This document shows positions 33,011-41,929 of a stretch of DNA of 64,000 bases, one piece after another. Below the pieces are notes generated by a model. That model had not been told where the DNA came from and searched no databases. It worked only from the letters and a program-made list of their open reading frames with translations. The DNA is taken from contig CAYJMG010000004.1 of the NCBI GenBank assembly GCA_964371355.1, forward strand, positions 1-64,000, written 5' to 3'. Each line of letters starts with the position of its first letter. Positions within the stretch are counted from its first letter, which is position 1. The translations under genes and the position numbers were made by a program. This DNA comes from JACRBR01 sp964371355. Its GTDB lineage: Bacteria; Chloroflexota; Dehalococcoidia; DSTF01; JACRBR01.

Positions 33011-34657
33011 CTACCGCGCCGCCGGCCGCAGCGCCTGTGGCAGCGGCAGCCGCCGCGACAGCATCGCCGCCTCCTCGCTCCGCAGCGCCCGCGTCACCGC
33101 GAAGTACACCACCGCCCCGATGCCCACACCGCCGATCACCGCCAGCCCCGCGTCCACCTTCTGCGCCAGGTCCAGCAGCCCCGCGAAGTGCAGCACCGCC
33201 AGCCACACCAGGATCACCTCCGCCATCAGCACGCTTGCCGCAATAGTCCGCGAGAGCGAGAACGCCACGTGCCCCGCCTCCAGTCCGTCCAGCCGCCTCG
33301 CCAGCGTCCGCCATAGCAGCCAGAACTCCACGATCGTCGCGACCGACAGCGCAGCCGCCAGCCCCTTGATCCCGAACGGCCACACCAGCACCATGCATAG
33401 CACGAAGTTTACCACCATCGACACCACCGCGAACATCACCGGCGTCCGCGTGTCGCTCAGCGCATAGAACCCCCGGCTCAGGATCTCGATCCCGCTGTGC
33501 GCGAACAGCGCCACCGAGTACAGCGCCAGCGCCCCCACCACCAGGCTCGTCGACGACGAGTCGAACGCCCCGCTCCGCAGCAGGAACGCCGTGATCGGCT
33601 GCGCCAGCACGAAGATCCCCACACTCGCCGGTATCGTCAGGTACAGGATCAGCCGCAGCGACGACGCCAGCGTCTCCCGCAGCTCGTCGCCGCCACGCGC
33701 CGCCTGCTCCGCCATCCGCGGGAACGCAGCCGTCGAGATCGCCATCCCGAACAGCCCCAGCGGCGTCATCACCACCAGCCACGCGTAGTTCACCGCCGAG
33801 ATCGCCCCCGGGTCCAGCGTCGACGCGAAGAACGTCGCGATGACGAAGTTCAGGTGGAACGCCGCCAGCCCGATGACCCGCGGCCCCATCAACCGCAGTA
33901 CCTCCCGCACGTACCCGTCCCGCCAGTCCCACAGCGGCTCCCACACCATCCGCACCAGCCGCAGCGCCGGTACCTGCACCACCAGGTGCAAGAGCGCCCC
34001 CACCACCACCGCTGCCGCCAGCACCTTCACGTCGTCCGAGATCAGCGCCCCGACGATAATCGCCGCGTTGTAGAACATCGGCGCGATGGCCGGCGCCAGG
34101 AAGTGGTGCCGCGCGTTCAGCATCCCCATGAACATCCCGCTCACAGCGAACAGCACGGGCGACAGCATCATGATCCGCGTCAGGTCCACCGAGAGCGACG
34201 TCAGCTCCGCGTGCTGCCCCGTCTCGTCACCCAGCCCCGGCGCCGTCAGCGGCACCAGCACCGGCGCCAGCAGCAGCCCCAGCAGTGCGAAGAACAGAGT
34301 CGCCACCAGCAGCAGGTTCAGTACCGCCGACGCCAGCCGCCACCCATCCCGCTCGCTCCGGTCCGACACGACCCGCGCGAATGTCGGGATGAACGCGCTC
34401 CCCAGCGTCGCGCCCGCCAGCAATTGGAAGATCAGGTCCGGGATCCGGAACGCCACGAAGTACGCATCGAGCTGCGAACTCGTCCCGTACTGGTGGGCGA
34501 TGACCACCGTGCGCAGCAGCCCCAGCAGCCGGCTGCCAAGGAACCCCAGCGCCACCACCGACGCCGCCATCGCCAGGCTGGGTGGCTCGAACGGCGCCGA
34601 CCCCTCGATGCCATCCTTGGCACCGGTCGCCGGGCGGCCTTCAGTCATTCTCGCCAT
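33011..34657 (-). CDS. murJ: MurJ-like lipid II flippase (MVF/MATE fold)
   Basis: A 548-residue membrane protein of the MurJ family with about fourteen hydrophobic segments. Family landmarks: SRLLGLLRTVVIAHQYGTS, AGATLGSAFIPTFARVVSD, and GMAISTAAFPRMAEQAARGG in the middle. It flips lipid II across the membrane for peptidoglycan synthesis, which agrees with the L,D-transpeptidase at 24745. Either ATG 34657 or 34648 can be the start. Confidence 0.92.
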   Translation of the reverse strand: MARMTEGRPATGAKDGIEGSAPFEPPSLAMAASVVALGFLGSRLLGLLRTVVIAHQYGTSSQLDAYFVAFRIPDLIFQLLAGATLGSAFIPTFARVVSDRSERDGWRLASAVLNLLLVATLFFALLGLLLAPVLVPLTAPGLGDETGQHAELTSLSVDLTRIMMLSPVLFAVSGMFMGMLNARHHFLAPAIAPMFYNAAIIVGALISDDVKVLAAAVVVGALLHLVVQVPALRLVRMVWEPLWDWRDGYVREVLRLMGPRVIGLAAFHLNFVIATFFASTLDPGAISAVNYAWLVVMTPLGLFGMAISTAAFPRMAEQAARGGDELRETLASSLRLILYLTIPASVGIFVLAQPITAFLLRSGAFDSSSTSLVVGALALYSVALFAHSGIEILSRGFYALSDTRTPVMFAVVSMVVNFVLCMVLVWPFGIKGLAAALSVATIVEFWLLWRTLARRLDGLEAGHVAFSLSRTIAASVLMAEVILVWLAVLHFAGLLDLAQKVDAGLAVIGGVGIGAVVYFAVTRALRSEEAAMLSRRLPLPQALRPAAR

Positions 34658-34848
34658 CCGCTTCCGGTTGGGGCGCCCCTCGCACGGCGGGTGCCGCGCG
34701 TCGCCGCATCATACTACGGCCCTCTTCGGCCCTACAACGCCCCCATACACCTCCTCCCAGCTCATTAGACACACGTCGCCCCCACCGGTACGATGAAGGA
34801 CATTCGTGATCGCGCGGCATTATGTCCTGCCGCCTGCTGGAGGTTTCG

Positions 34849-35214
34849 TTGGCACACTCGAAGTCCGCTCTCAAGCGCTGGCGCCAGAACGAGCGCCATG
34901 CCGCGCGCAACAAGACAGTCCGCACCGCGGGCCGCACCGCCGTGAAGAAGGCCCGCACCGCCATCGCCGATGGTGATCCCGAAGCCGCCCGCGCCGCCGT
35001 ACTGGCCGCCGCCAGCGTCCTCGACCGCGCATCCAAGGGCAACGTCGTCCACAAGAACGCGGTCGCCCGCCACAAGTCGCGCCTCATGCGCCACCTGAAC
35101 ACCATCGGCGCCGCGCCTGCCGCCGAGCCGAAGAAGGCCCGCAAGGCCTCGACCAAGACCGCGGCGAAGAAGACGACGGCCAAGCCCCGCGCCGCAAAGA
35201 AGGCGGCCCGGTAA
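34849..35214 (+). CDS. rpsT: 30S ribosomal protein S20
   Basis: A 121-residue S20. The core (AHSKSALKRWRQNERHAARN to VVHKNAVARHKSRLMRHLN) covers the first 85 residues and is typical. The last 35 residues are an Ala/Lys-rich extension (KKARKASTKTAAKKTTAKPR), not found in short S20s. Start TTG 34849 with GGAGG 6 bp upstream is preferred to ATG 34822, which has no site. A strong bidirectional terminator follows. Confidence 0.92.
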   Translation: MAHSKSALKRWRQNERHAARNKTVRTAGRTAVKKARTAIADGDPEAARAAVLAAASVLDRASKGNVVHKNAVARHKSRLMRHLNTIGAAPAAEPKKARKASTKTAAKKTTAKPRAAKKAAR

Positions 35215-35240
35215 CACGGCGGCCCTCGCTCGACCAAAAC

Positions 35241-35273
35241 AAAGAACGCGGGCCGGCGTGGCCCGCGTTCTTT
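35241..35273. terminator. Bidirectional terminator between rpsT and the ribosomal cluster
   Basis: Perfect 14-bp stem (35241-35254 / 35260-35273) with 5-nt loop. The outer stem AAAGAAC/GTTCTTT gives a T tract on both strands. It ends rpsT on plus and the rpsI transcript, the end of the 21-kb cluster, on minus. Confidence 0.92.
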
Positions 35274-35305
35274 TGATCCAACTTCTAAGGTCTATCGTCC
35301 AGCCT

Positions 35306-35707
35306 CTATCGCTTCGTGTACTGCGGCGCCTTCCGGGCGCGCTTCAGCCCGACCTTCTTCCGCTCCTTCTCGCGCGAGTCCCGCGTCAGCAGCTTCTGTC
35401 GCTTCAGCACCGGCTTCAGCCCGTCGTCCGATGCCACGATCGCCCGCGCGATCCCGTGCGACACCGCACCGGCCCAGCCGGTGATGCCGCCACCGGCCAC
35501 CTTCGCCTGGATGCTGTACTTTCCCTCCACCGCCGCGGCCTTCAGTGGCGCCAGCACCTTCATCTGGTGCGAGCCCCGCGTGAACACGTCCATGTACCCT
35601 TTCCCGTTGATCAGGATCTCCCCCGACCCCGGGTACAGGCGCACCCGCGCCACCGCCGTCTTGCGGCGGCCCGTGCCATAGAAGTAGCGCTCTGTCGTTG
35701 CAGCCAT
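35306..35707 (-). CDS. rpsI: 30S ribosomal protein S9
   Basis: A 133-residue S9 with the standard TGRRKTAVARVRLYPGSG start and the C-terminal KVGLKRARKAPQYTKR tail that reaches into the P site. It is the last gene of the cluster, 15 bp after rplM, and is followed by a strong terminator. Confidence 0.97.
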   Translation of the reverse strand: MAATTERYFYGTGRRKTAVARVRLYPGSGEILINGKGYMDVFTRGSHQMKVLAPLKAAAVEGKYSIQAKVAGGGITGWAGAVSHGIARAIVASDDGLKPVLKRQKLLTRDSREKERKKVGLKRARKAPQYTKR

Positions 35708-35722
35708 ATCCTGTATCCCCTG

Positions 35723-36166
35723 CTACGCGCTTGCCGCGCTCGCCTTGCCCTTACCCGCGTTCACCTGCGCCTGGTGCGGGTGGTCCGGGCCCGCGTACAC
35801 CTTCAGCCGCTTCAGCAGCTTCGCGCCGTGCGCGTTGTGCGGCAACATCCCCTTCACCGCGAACTGCACCACCCGCTCCGGCCGCGTCGCCAGCAGCTTC
35901 TCCTGCGACACCGTCTTCAGCCCGCCCGGGTACATCGAGTGCCGGTAGTACTTCTTCTCTCGCGTGTCGCCCGTCACCTTCACCTTCGCCGCGTTGATGA
36001 TCACGACGTAGTCCCCGTTCGCCATCGACGGCGTGAACGTCGGTCGCTTCTTCCCGCGCAGCGTCGCCGCCACGTCCGAGGCCAGGCGCCCCAGCGCCTT
36101 CCCCTCCGCGTCGACCACGTGCCACGTTTCCTCGACGTCCTTCGCCTTCAATACGTACGTGCTCAT
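35723..36166 (-). CDS. rplM: 50S ribosomal protein L13
   Basis: A 147-residue L13. Motifs: WHVVDAEGKALGRLASDVA, GDYVVIINAAKVKVTG and VKGMLPHNAHGAKLLKRLKV. ATG 36166 is chosen; the longer frame runs into palindromes. It pairs with rpsI, as in most bacteria. Between it and truA is a cluster of three palindromes. Confidence 0.97.
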   Translation of the reverse strand: MSTYVLKAKDVEETWHVVDAEGKALGRLASDVAATLRGKKRPTFTPSMANGDYVVIINAAKVKVTGDTREKKYYRHSMYPGGLKTVSQEKLLATRPERVVQFAVKGMLPHNAHGAKLLKRLKVYAGPDHPHQAQVNAGKGKASAASA

Positions 36167-36186
36167 GCGTCCGTCCCGTTTGCGTA

Positions 36187-36273
36187 GCGCGGGCTCTGCA
36201 GCCCGCCTTCGTTCCTGTCGCCCGGGCTTCTCAGCCCGCATCCGTCCTTGTGGCGCGGGCTGTTCAGCCCGCG
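36187..36273. repeat. Three GCGGGC-type palindromes with variant loops
   Basis: 36187-36206 (loop CTGCA-like), 36223-36238 (loop TTCTCA) and 36253-36273 (loop TGTTCA). All three share arms of the GCGGGC/GCCCGC type. The third overlaps the end of truA and provides its TGA stop (36264-36266). Together they could form three hairpins in the truA-rplM intercistronic mRNA. Confidence 0.8.
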
Positions 36274-37049
36274 TCGGGCTCGAATCCGAACCCCTCGTAT
36301 CGCACTTCCACCAGATACAGCCCGCAGGCCGGCGCCGCCGGTCCCGCCGACGATGGCCGCGCCGCCTCCAGCAGCGCCGCCAGTTCCACTTCCGTCATCC
36401 GGCCGAGTCCCACCTCGACCAGCGGCCCCACCGTCCGTCGCACCTGGTGCGGCAAGAACGCCTGGGCCTCCATCTCCACCGCGACCTCGCGGCCCTCCGA
36501 CAGCAATTCGCACCGGCGCAGCGTCCGCACCGTCGTGCCCTCGAACGGCCCCGCGAACGCCGCGAAGTCGTGCTTCCCGCACATTCTCGCCGCCGCGCGC
36601 CGCATCGCTGCTGCGTCCAGCGGCTTCCCGACATGCCACACCCGGTCCCGCGCCAGCGCCGGTCGCGTTGGCCGGTTGTCGATCCGGTACCGGTACAGTC
36701 GGCCCGTCGCCTGCCTGCGCGCGTCAAAGTCCCCGGGCGCTTCCCGTACCGACCGGACCGCGATGTCCCCTGGCAGGAAGTGGTTCAGCCCCCTCAGGAA
36801 CTCGCGCGGTGAAAGCGTCGACTGCGTGTCGAACGCCGCCACCTGGCCCAGCGCATGGACACCCGCATCCGTGCGTCCGGCAAACGCCGCGCGCACGGTT
36901 TCTGCTGTCAGATTGTTAATCGCGGCTTCCAGCTCCGCCTGGATGCTGGGGCCGTTCTCCTGGTACTGCGAGCCGCGATACGCGGTCCCGTCGTACTCCA
37001 TCAACACGGCGATGCGCCGGCCGCTTACGCGACGCGACTCGCCGTTCAT
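36264..37049 (-). CDS. truA: tRNA pseudouridine(38-40) synthase TruA
   Basis: A 261-residue TruA. The catalytic Asp is in FAGRTDAGVHALGQVA, with the N-terminal LMEYDGTAYRGSQYQEN and C-terminal FLPHQVRRTVGPLVEVG also typical. It converts U38-40 in the tRNA anticodon stem-loop. It starts 3 bp after rplQ, the common alpha-operon order rplQ-truA-rplM-rpsI. The last codons and stop fall in a palindrome. Confidence 0.95.
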   Translation of the reverse strand: MNGESRRVSGRRIAVLMEYDGTAYRGSQYQENGPSIQAELEAAINNLTAETVRAAFAGRTDAGVHALGQVAAFDTQSTLSPREFLRGLNHFLPGDIAVRSVREAPGDFDARRQATGRLYRYRIDNRPTRPALARDRVWHVGKPLDAAAMRRAAARMCGKHDFAAFAGPFEGTTVRTLRRCELLSEGREVAVEMEAQAFLPHQVRRTVGPLVEVGLGRMTEVELAALLEAARPSSAGPAAPACGLYLVEVRYEGFGFEPDAG

Positions 37050-37052
37050 CGC

Positions 37053-37415
37053 CTACGCTCCACCCTCCACCAGCTCCACCTGCGCCATCGAGGCGCCATC
37101 GCCCAGGCGCGGGCCGAGCTTGATGATGCGGGTGTATCCGCCGGGGCGCGCCGCGAACCGCGGGCCGATCTCGTCGAATAGCTTCTTCACGACGTCCTTG
37201 TCGTTGATGTACGCCAGCGCCTGGCGCCGTGCGTGCACGCTGCCGTCCTTGCCCAGCGTGATCATCTTCTCCGCGATCGGCCGGATCTCCTTCGCCTTCG
37301 GCTCCGTCGTCTTCATCCGCTCGTGCCGCAGCAGATCGCTCACCAGCCCGCGCAACAGCGCGCGCCGGGCGTCGCCCGGGCGGTCGAACTTGCGGCCGGC
37401 CACCTTGTGGCGCAT
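37053..37415 (-). CDS. rplQ: 50S ribosomal protein L17
   Basis: A 120-residue L17: MRHKVAGRKFDRPGDARRAL at the N terminus, then HERMKTTEPKAKEIRPIAEK. It lies between rpoA (2-bp gap) and truA (3-bp gap), all tightly linked. Confidence 0.97.
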   Translation of the reverse strand: MRHKVAGRKFDRPGDARRALLRGLVSDLLRHERMKTTEPKAKEIRPIAEKMITLGKDGSVHARRQALAYINDKDVVKKLFDEIGPRFAARPGGYTRIIKLGPRLGDGASMAQVELVEGGA

Positions 37416-37417
37416 GG

Positions 37418-38599
37418 CTACTCGCCCTCCTTGCGGCGGATCAGATCCGTCGGATCCTCACCCGCCTCCCGCAGCGCTTCGATCAGCGCCGCGCCCAGAG
37501 GGCTCAGGTCTTCCGCCGCCTCACTGCCCTCGTCGGGACCCGACGGCGCGCGCCCGATCGGCAGCCCGCCGTCGTACTCGTCCCCGCGCTCCTCCGGCGG
37601 CGGCAGCAGGCCCATCTCCGCCAGCTTGTCGCGCAGCTCGTCATATGACTTTCGCCCGAAGTTCCGCAGCGACAGCAGCTCGTCTTCGCTCTTCTCCAGC
37701 ACCGCGCCCACCGTCATCAGGCCGCTGCGCTTGAGGCAGTTGTACGCCCGCACCGACAGGTTCAGCTCCTCGATCGGCATGTTGTACTTGTCCGGCGGCA
37801 GCGACGTGCCCACGCCCAGACCCCGCTCCACCGTCGGCGGCAGCGGCTTGCCCAGTTGCGCGAACATCCGCAACTCGTCGACCAGGATGTCCGCGCTCTT
37901 GCTGATCGCGTCGATCCCGGCCAGCGTGCCGTCGGTCCACACCTCCAGCGTCAGCCGGTCGTAGTTCGTCATCTGGCCCACGCGCGTGTGCGCCACGTGG
38001 AAGTTCACCCGCCGCACCGGTGAGAAGATCGCGTCCACCGGGATCACACCGATCGGCAGCCCGTCCGTCTGGCCCGCGGGCGCGTAGCCCTGGCCCGGCT
38101 CCACGTTCAGCTCCACCGTCAGCCGCGCCTCTGGCGCGTCCAGCGTCGCCAGCGGCAACTCCGGGTTCACCACTTCGTAGTCGGCCGTCGTCTGGATCGA
38201 GCCGGCCGTCACCATCCCCTCGCCCGAGGCCTCGAGGTACAGCTTGGCCGGCCGGTCCGCCAGCGCGCGCAGCCTGATCTCCTTGATGTTCAGGAGGAAC
38301 TCCGTCGTGTCCTCCTTCATGTGCGGGATCGTGGAGAACTCGTGCTCCACTTCCTCGATGCGCACCGAGGTCACCGCCGCGCCCGGGAGCGAACTCAGCA
38401 GCACCCGCCGCAGCGCGTTACCCAGCGTGGTGCCAAAGCCCGCGGCCAGCGGTTCGGCGACGATGCGCACGTACGTCTCGGTCTCTTCCTCTACCTCGAT
38501 GTGCGCAGGCTCTAGCTCGTTCAACTCTCTTCCTCCTGGGCCAATCGTGGGTGCGAGCGCCACAAGCGGGTTTCGCGCGCCGTCTGTCATGATGCCCAT
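37418..38599 (-). CDS. rpoA: RNA polymerase alpha subunit
   Basis: A 393-residue alpha subunit, longer than the usual 315-330. The N-terminal domain has GFGTTLGNALRRVLLSSLPG, and the C-terminal domain has LEKSEDELLSLRNFGRKSYD, which contacts UP elements and activators. Extra length comes from about 30 residues before the NTD and an acidic tail of about 50 residues (GPDEGSEAAEDLSPLG). The ATG overlaps the rpsD stop (TAATG); a later start near residue 33 cannot be excluded. Confidence 0.95.
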   Translation of the reverse strand: MGIMTDGARNPLVALAPTIGPGGRELNELEPAHIEVEEETETYVRIVAEPLAAGFGTTLGNALRRVLLSSLPGAAVTSVRIEEVEHEFSTIPHMKEDTTEFLLNIKEIRLRALADRPAKLYLEASGEGMVTAGSIQTTADYEVVNPELPLATLDAPEARLTVELNVEPGQGYAPAGQTDGLPIGVIPVDAIFSPVRRVNFHVAHTRVGQMTNYDRLTLEVWTDGTLAGIDAISKSADILVDELRMFAQLGKPLPPTVERGLGVGTSLPPDKYNMPIEELNLSVRAYNCLKRSGLMTVGAVLEKSEDELLSLRNFGRKSYDELRDKLAEMGLLPPPEERGDEYDGGLPIGRAPSGPDEGSEAAEDLSPLGAALIEALREAGEDPTDLIRRKEGE

Positions 38600-39225
38600 T
38601 AGCGTGAGTAGTACTCCACAATCACTGCCGGGTCGAACTTCGTCGGCATGTTCGCGACGTCAGGATGCGACAGGATCCGGCCTGTCATCGCCCCGGAGTC
38701 CACGTTCACCCACGACGGGAACGACTTGCTCCCGATGTTCTCCTGCGCGAACTTGTAGTACTCGCTCTTCTTGCTTCCGGCGACCCAGCCGATGACGTCC
38801 CCCGGCTTCGTCGCCGCCGAAGGCACGTCCGTCTTTCGCCCGTTCAACATGATGTGGCCGTGGCGCACCACCTGGCGCGCCTGCTTCAGCGAATCCGCGA
38901 AGCCCATCTTCAGCACCACGTTGTCCAGCCGCATTTCCAGCAGCCGCACCAGGTTCTGGCCCGTTACCCCAGGCTGCCGCACGGCGTCCTTGTAGTACTG
39001 CACGAATTGCTTCTCCAGCACCCCGTACGAGTACCGCGCCTTCTGCTTTTCACGAAGCTGCAGCGCCCGGTCCGAGAGCTTGCGCCGGCGCCCTGTCTGC
39101 TGCGCACCCGGCGGCTGCGGCCGCTTGTCCAGCGTGCACTTCGACACGCACTTGTCGCCCTTCAGCATCAGCTTCTCGCCGTAGCGGCGGCAGATGCGGC
39201 AGACCGGTCCTGTATATCGAGCCAT
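38599..39225 (-). CDS. rpsD: 30S ribosomal protein S4 (zinc-type)
   Basis: A 208-residue S4. It has four cysteines near the N terminus (VCRICRR, KCVSKC) forming the zinc-binding C+ form, and the S4 RNA-binding domain LEMRLDNVVLKMGFADSLKQ. It nucleates 16S folding and in many bacteria represses its own operon. Stop overlaps rpoA start. Confidence 0.96.
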   Translation of the reverse strand: MARYTGPVCRICRRYGEKLMLKGDKCVSKCTLDKRPQPPGAQQTGRRRKLSDRALQLREKQKARYSYGVLEKQFVQYYKDAVRQPGVTGQNLVRLLEMRLDNVVLKMGFADSLKQARQVVRHGHIMLNGRKTDVPSAATKPGDVIGWVAGSKKSEYYKFAQENIGSKSFPSWVNVDSGAMTGRILSHPDVANMPTKFDPAVIVEYYSR

Positions 39226-39259
39226 CCTGTGTCGTCCCTCCGTCCGTCCGTCGGTCGGC

Positions 39260-39661
39260 CTACACGCGCCTGCGCTTCGGCGGCCGGCACCCGTTGTGCG
39301 GCACCGGCGTTGAATCCTTGATGCTCAGCACCATCAACCCGCTCGACTGCAGCGCCCGCACGGCCGCCTCGCGCCCGCTCCCCGGGCCGCGCACCAACAC
39401 CTCGACCTGGCGCAGGCCGTGCTCCATCGCGCGGCGCGCCGCACCCTCCGCGGCGATCTGAGCAGCGTATGGCGTGCTCTTGCGCGATCCCTTGAACCCG
39501 GCCTGCCCCGCACTCGCCCATGCCAGCACGTTGCCGTTCGGGTCCGTCAGCGTCACCAGCGTGTTGTTGAAGGTCGCCTGGATATACGCCTTCCCACGCG
39601 GCACCGATTTCTTTTCGCGCTTCCGCCCCTTGCTCTTCGTCGTCGCTTTTCGCTCGGCCAT
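39260..39661 (-). CDS. rpsK: 30S ribosomal protein S11
   Basis: A 133-residue S11: GKAYIQATFNNTLVTLTDPN, PGSGREAAVRALQSSGL and the C-terminal TPVPHNGCRPPKRRRV are standard. N-terminal Lys-rich stretch. Followed by a gap of 34 bp to rpsD containing CCGTC tetrad-like repeats. Confidence 0.97.
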   Translation of the reverse strand: MAERKATTKSKGRKREKKSVPRGKAYIQATFNNTLVTLTDPNGNVLAWASAGQAGFKGSRKSTPYAAQIAAEGAARRAMEHGLRQVEVLVRGPGSGREAAVRALQSSGLMVLSIKDSTPVPHNGCRPPKRRRV

Positions 39662-39721
39662 GCGTCTCCTCTGCCCGTCTGCCCTCGGACTCCCGACATC
39701 TGTGGAACCGGACTCCGCGGG

Positions 39722-40105
39722 TTACTTCTTGGCGGCCGCCTTCTTCTTGCCCGCCACCGTGCGCCGCGCCCCGCGCTTCGTGCGCGCGTTCGTGCGCGTC
39801 CGCTGGCCGCGCACCGGCAGCCCGCGGCGGTGCCGGATGCCGCGGTAGCAGTTGATCTCGATCAACCGCTGAATGTTCTGCCGCACCTCCCGCCGCAGGT
39901 CACCCTCGACGGTGTGCTCCTTGTCGATGAGTTCGCGGATGCGGTTCACCTCTTCGTCCGTGAGGTCCCGCGTCTTCGTGCCCGGGTTCACCTGCGCCTG
40001 CGACACGATCCGGCGCGCGGTCGAACCGCCGATGCCGAAGATGTATCGCAGCGAAATGTCGATGCGCTTGTCGCGCGGAATGTCGACGCCGGCGATGCGT
40101 GCCAT
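39722..40105 (-). CDS. rpsM: 30S ribosomal protein S13
   Basis: A 127-residue S13, starting MARIAGVDIPRDKRIDISLR; GIRHRRGLPVRGQRTRTNAR near the end contacts the P-site tRNA and 23S bridge. ATG 40105 chosen; the longer frame crosses rpmJ. It lies directly after rpmJ. Confidence 0.97.
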   Translation of the reverse strand: MARIAGVDIPRDKRIDISLRYIFGIGGSTARRIVSQAQVNPGTKTRDLTDEEVNRIRELIDKEHTVEGDLRREVRQNIQRLIEINCYRGIRHRRGLPVRGQRTRTNARTKRGARRTVAGKKKAAAKK

Positions 40106-40112
40106 GTTCCTC

Positions 40113-40226
40113 TTACCCCTGCCGCTGCTTGTGCTTCGGGATCTCGCAGATGACGCGCAACACGCCATGGCGCTTGATGATCTTGCACTTGTCGCAACGT
40201 TTCTTCACCGAAGCCCGGACTCTCAT
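40113..40226 (-). CDS. rpmJ: 50S ribosomal protein L36
   Basis: A 37-residue zinc-type L36 read directly from the sequence: MRVRASVKKRCDKC at the start, then VICEIPKHKQRQG. The ligands are Cys11, Cys14, Cys27 and His32 (C-x2-C-x12-C-x4-H). It sits between infA and rpsM, the conserved order. It is too short to be found by a length filter. Confidence 0.96.
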   Translation of the reverse strand: MRVRASVKKRCDKCKIIKRHGVLRVICEIPKHKQRQG

Positions 40227-40245
40227 GACTGTTCCCTAGCCTCTA

Positions 40246-40266
40246 CGAACTACCAACTACGAACGA
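40246..40266. repeat. Heptad tandem array 9
   Basis: Three units CGAACTA, CCAACTA, CGAACGA in the infA-rpmJ gap inside the ribosomal cluster. Confidence 0.65.
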
Positions 40267-40269
40267 ACC

Positions 40270-40488
40270 TCACCTGAACCGGTACGTAATGCGGCCGCGG
40301 CCCAGGTCGTACGGCGAAAGCTCGACCAGCACGCGGTCACCCGGCAATACCTTGATGAAATTGAGGCGGATCTTCCCCGAGATGTGCGCCAGAACCTGGT
40401 GGCCGTTCGGCAACTCCACCTTGAACATCGCGTTCGGCAGAGGCTCCTTGACGACCCCCTCTACCTCGATCGCGTCCTTCTTAGGCAT
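40270..40488 (-). CDS. infA: Translation initiation factor IF-1
   Basis: A 72-residue S1/OB-fold protein: MPKKDAIEVEGVVKEPLPNA to VLVELSPYDLGRGRITYRFR, the normal length and ends of IF-1. It blocks the A site during initiation. ATG 40488 has GGGAAGGGAG upstream. A short AT-rich island upstream may hold an extra promoter. Confidence 0.97.
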   Translation of the reverse strand: MPKKDAIEVEGVVKEPLPNAMFKVELPNGHQVLAHISGKIRLNFIKVLPGDRVLVELSPYDLGRGRITYRFR

Positions 40489-40525
40489 GCGCTCCCTTCC
40501 CGAGACCCGGGGCCTCAAGCGAATA

Positions 40526-40531
40526 AATATA
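40526..40531 (-). promoter_or_regulatory. Possible internal promoter before infA
   Basis: TATATT on the minus strand within the only AT-rich patch of the cluster, 38 bp upstream of infA in the 97-bp map-infA gap. No good -35 hexamer at 16-18 bp was found, so this is weak. Confidence 0.35.
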
Positions 40532-40584
40532 CCAAATCCCGCCCAAAACGCGAATCAAAAGATCCAATACCCCCGGATTCAACC

Positions 40585-41340
40585 TCAAGGCTCCGTCAGC
40601 ACCACCGGCTCGCCGTCCATCACCGCGATCGTGTGCTCGAAATGCGCCGCCAGGCTCCCGTCCGCCGTTACCACGGTCCATTTATCGTCAAGCTGGCGCG
40701 TCCGCCAGTCACCGACTGTGACCATCGGCTCGATCGCGATAACCATGCCCTTCTTCAGCAGCGGCCCGCGGTCCGCCGGGCCGTAGTTCGGCACCTGCGG
40801 CTCCTCGTGCATCGCCCGCCCCACGCCGTGCCCGCAGTACTCCCGCACCACCCCGAACCCTTCACCTTCGACGTAGTCCTGGATCGCCTGGCCCACCTGC
40901 CCCAGCCGGTTCCCCGGGCGCAACTGCTCGATGCCCACCCGCAACGCCTGCTTCGTCACGTCGACCAGCCGCCGCGATTCGACCGTGCCTTCGCCCACCA
41001 GCACCGTCACCGCATGGTCCGCCACGAACCCCTTGTGCGTGCACCCCAGGTCCAGGCTCACGATGTCGCCGTCCTTGAGCACCCGCTTCCCCGGGATGCC
41101 GTGCACGATCTCCTCGTTCACAGATACGCAAAGTGTCGCCGGGTACGGCGGGTGCGCGTAGCCCAGGAACGTCGGGATCACACCCCGCCGGTCGAACTCC
41201 TTGCGCACGATCTTGTCCAGCTCCTTCACCACCAGCCCCGGGCGCAGCTCGTCGACCAGCAGCTGCATCGTCTCCGCCACGATGCGGCCCGCTTCCCGCA
41301 TGATCCCGATCTCTTCGTCCGATTTGATGATGATAGGCAT
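40585..41340 (-). CDS. map: Methionine aminopeptidase type I
   Basis: A 251-residue MetAP. Metal ligands visible: SLDLGC and ADHAVTV (two Asp), GHGVGRAMHEEP (His), IAIEPMV (Glu) and FEHTIAVMDG (Glu). It removes initiator Met from nascent proteins. It lies between adk and infA, a common order. Confidence 0.96.
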   Translation of the reverse strand: MPIIIKSDEEIGIMREAGRIVAETMQLLVDELRPGLVVKELDKIVRKEFDRRGVIPTFLGYAHPPYPATLCVSVNEEIVHGIPGKRVLKDGDIVSLDLGCTHKGFVADHAVTVLVGEGTVESRRLVDVTKQALRVGIEQLRPGNRLGQVGQAIQDYVEGEGFGVVREYCGHGVGRAMHEEPQVPNYGPADRGPLLKKGMVIAIEPMVTVGDWRTRQLDDKWTVVTADGSLAAHFEHTIAVMDGEPVVLTEP

Positions 41341-41350
41341 GCCGGCGGGC

Positions 41351-41929
41351 CTACTTCCCGGCCGCCGCGTCGACGCCCAGGGCCCCCAGGATCGACGCCG
41401 TCACGACCTCTACGGCCGGCAGCCCGTCGACGTCCCTCATCTTCCCGGCGCCGCGATAGTGGCCCAGCAGCTCGTCCGGCGGCTTCTGCACCTGCAGCCG
41501 CGTCCGAATCGCTTCCGGCGTATCGTCCGCCCGGTTCGACTCCTTCGCGCGCCTCAACAGCCGCTCCATGAGAACCTCATCGTCCGCCGTGATGTTGATC
41601 GCGACGTCGATCGCTTTCCCCTGCTTGGCCAGTGCCGCATCCAGTGCCCGCGCCTGCGGCAGCGTGCGCGGAAACCCGTCCAGCACGAACCCCTGGTCCG
41701 GCCGCAGCTCGCCCAGCCGCTCCATGAACATATCGATGACCAGATCGTCCGGCGTCAGCAGCCCCTGGTCCATGTACGTCTTTGCTTTCATGCCCAGCGC
41801 CGTCCCATCCTTCACGTGCGCCCGCAGCATGTCCCCCGTCGAAATGTGCGCCCATCCCATGCGCTCAGCGACGATCATCGCCTGCGTCCCTTTACCCACG
41901 CCCGGCGGCCCGAAGAAGATGACGTACAT
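41351..41929 (-). CDS. adk: Adenylate kinase, short-LID type
   Basis: A 192-residue adenylate kinase: P-loop GPPGVGKGTQA, NMP-binding HISTGDMLRAHV and FVLDGFPRTLPQA. The LID is short (RRAKESNRADDTPE) with no zinc cysteines. Starts directly after secY. Confidence 0.96.
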   Translation of the reverse strand: MYVIFFGPPGVGKGTQAMIVAERMGWAHISTGDMLRAHVKDGTALGMKAKTYMDQGLLTPDDLVIDMFMERLGELRPDQGFVLDGFPRTLPQARALDAALAKQGKAIDVAINITADDEVLMERLLRRAKESNRADDTPEAIRTRLQVQKPPDELLGHYRGAGKMRDVDGLPAVEVVTASILGALGVDAAAGK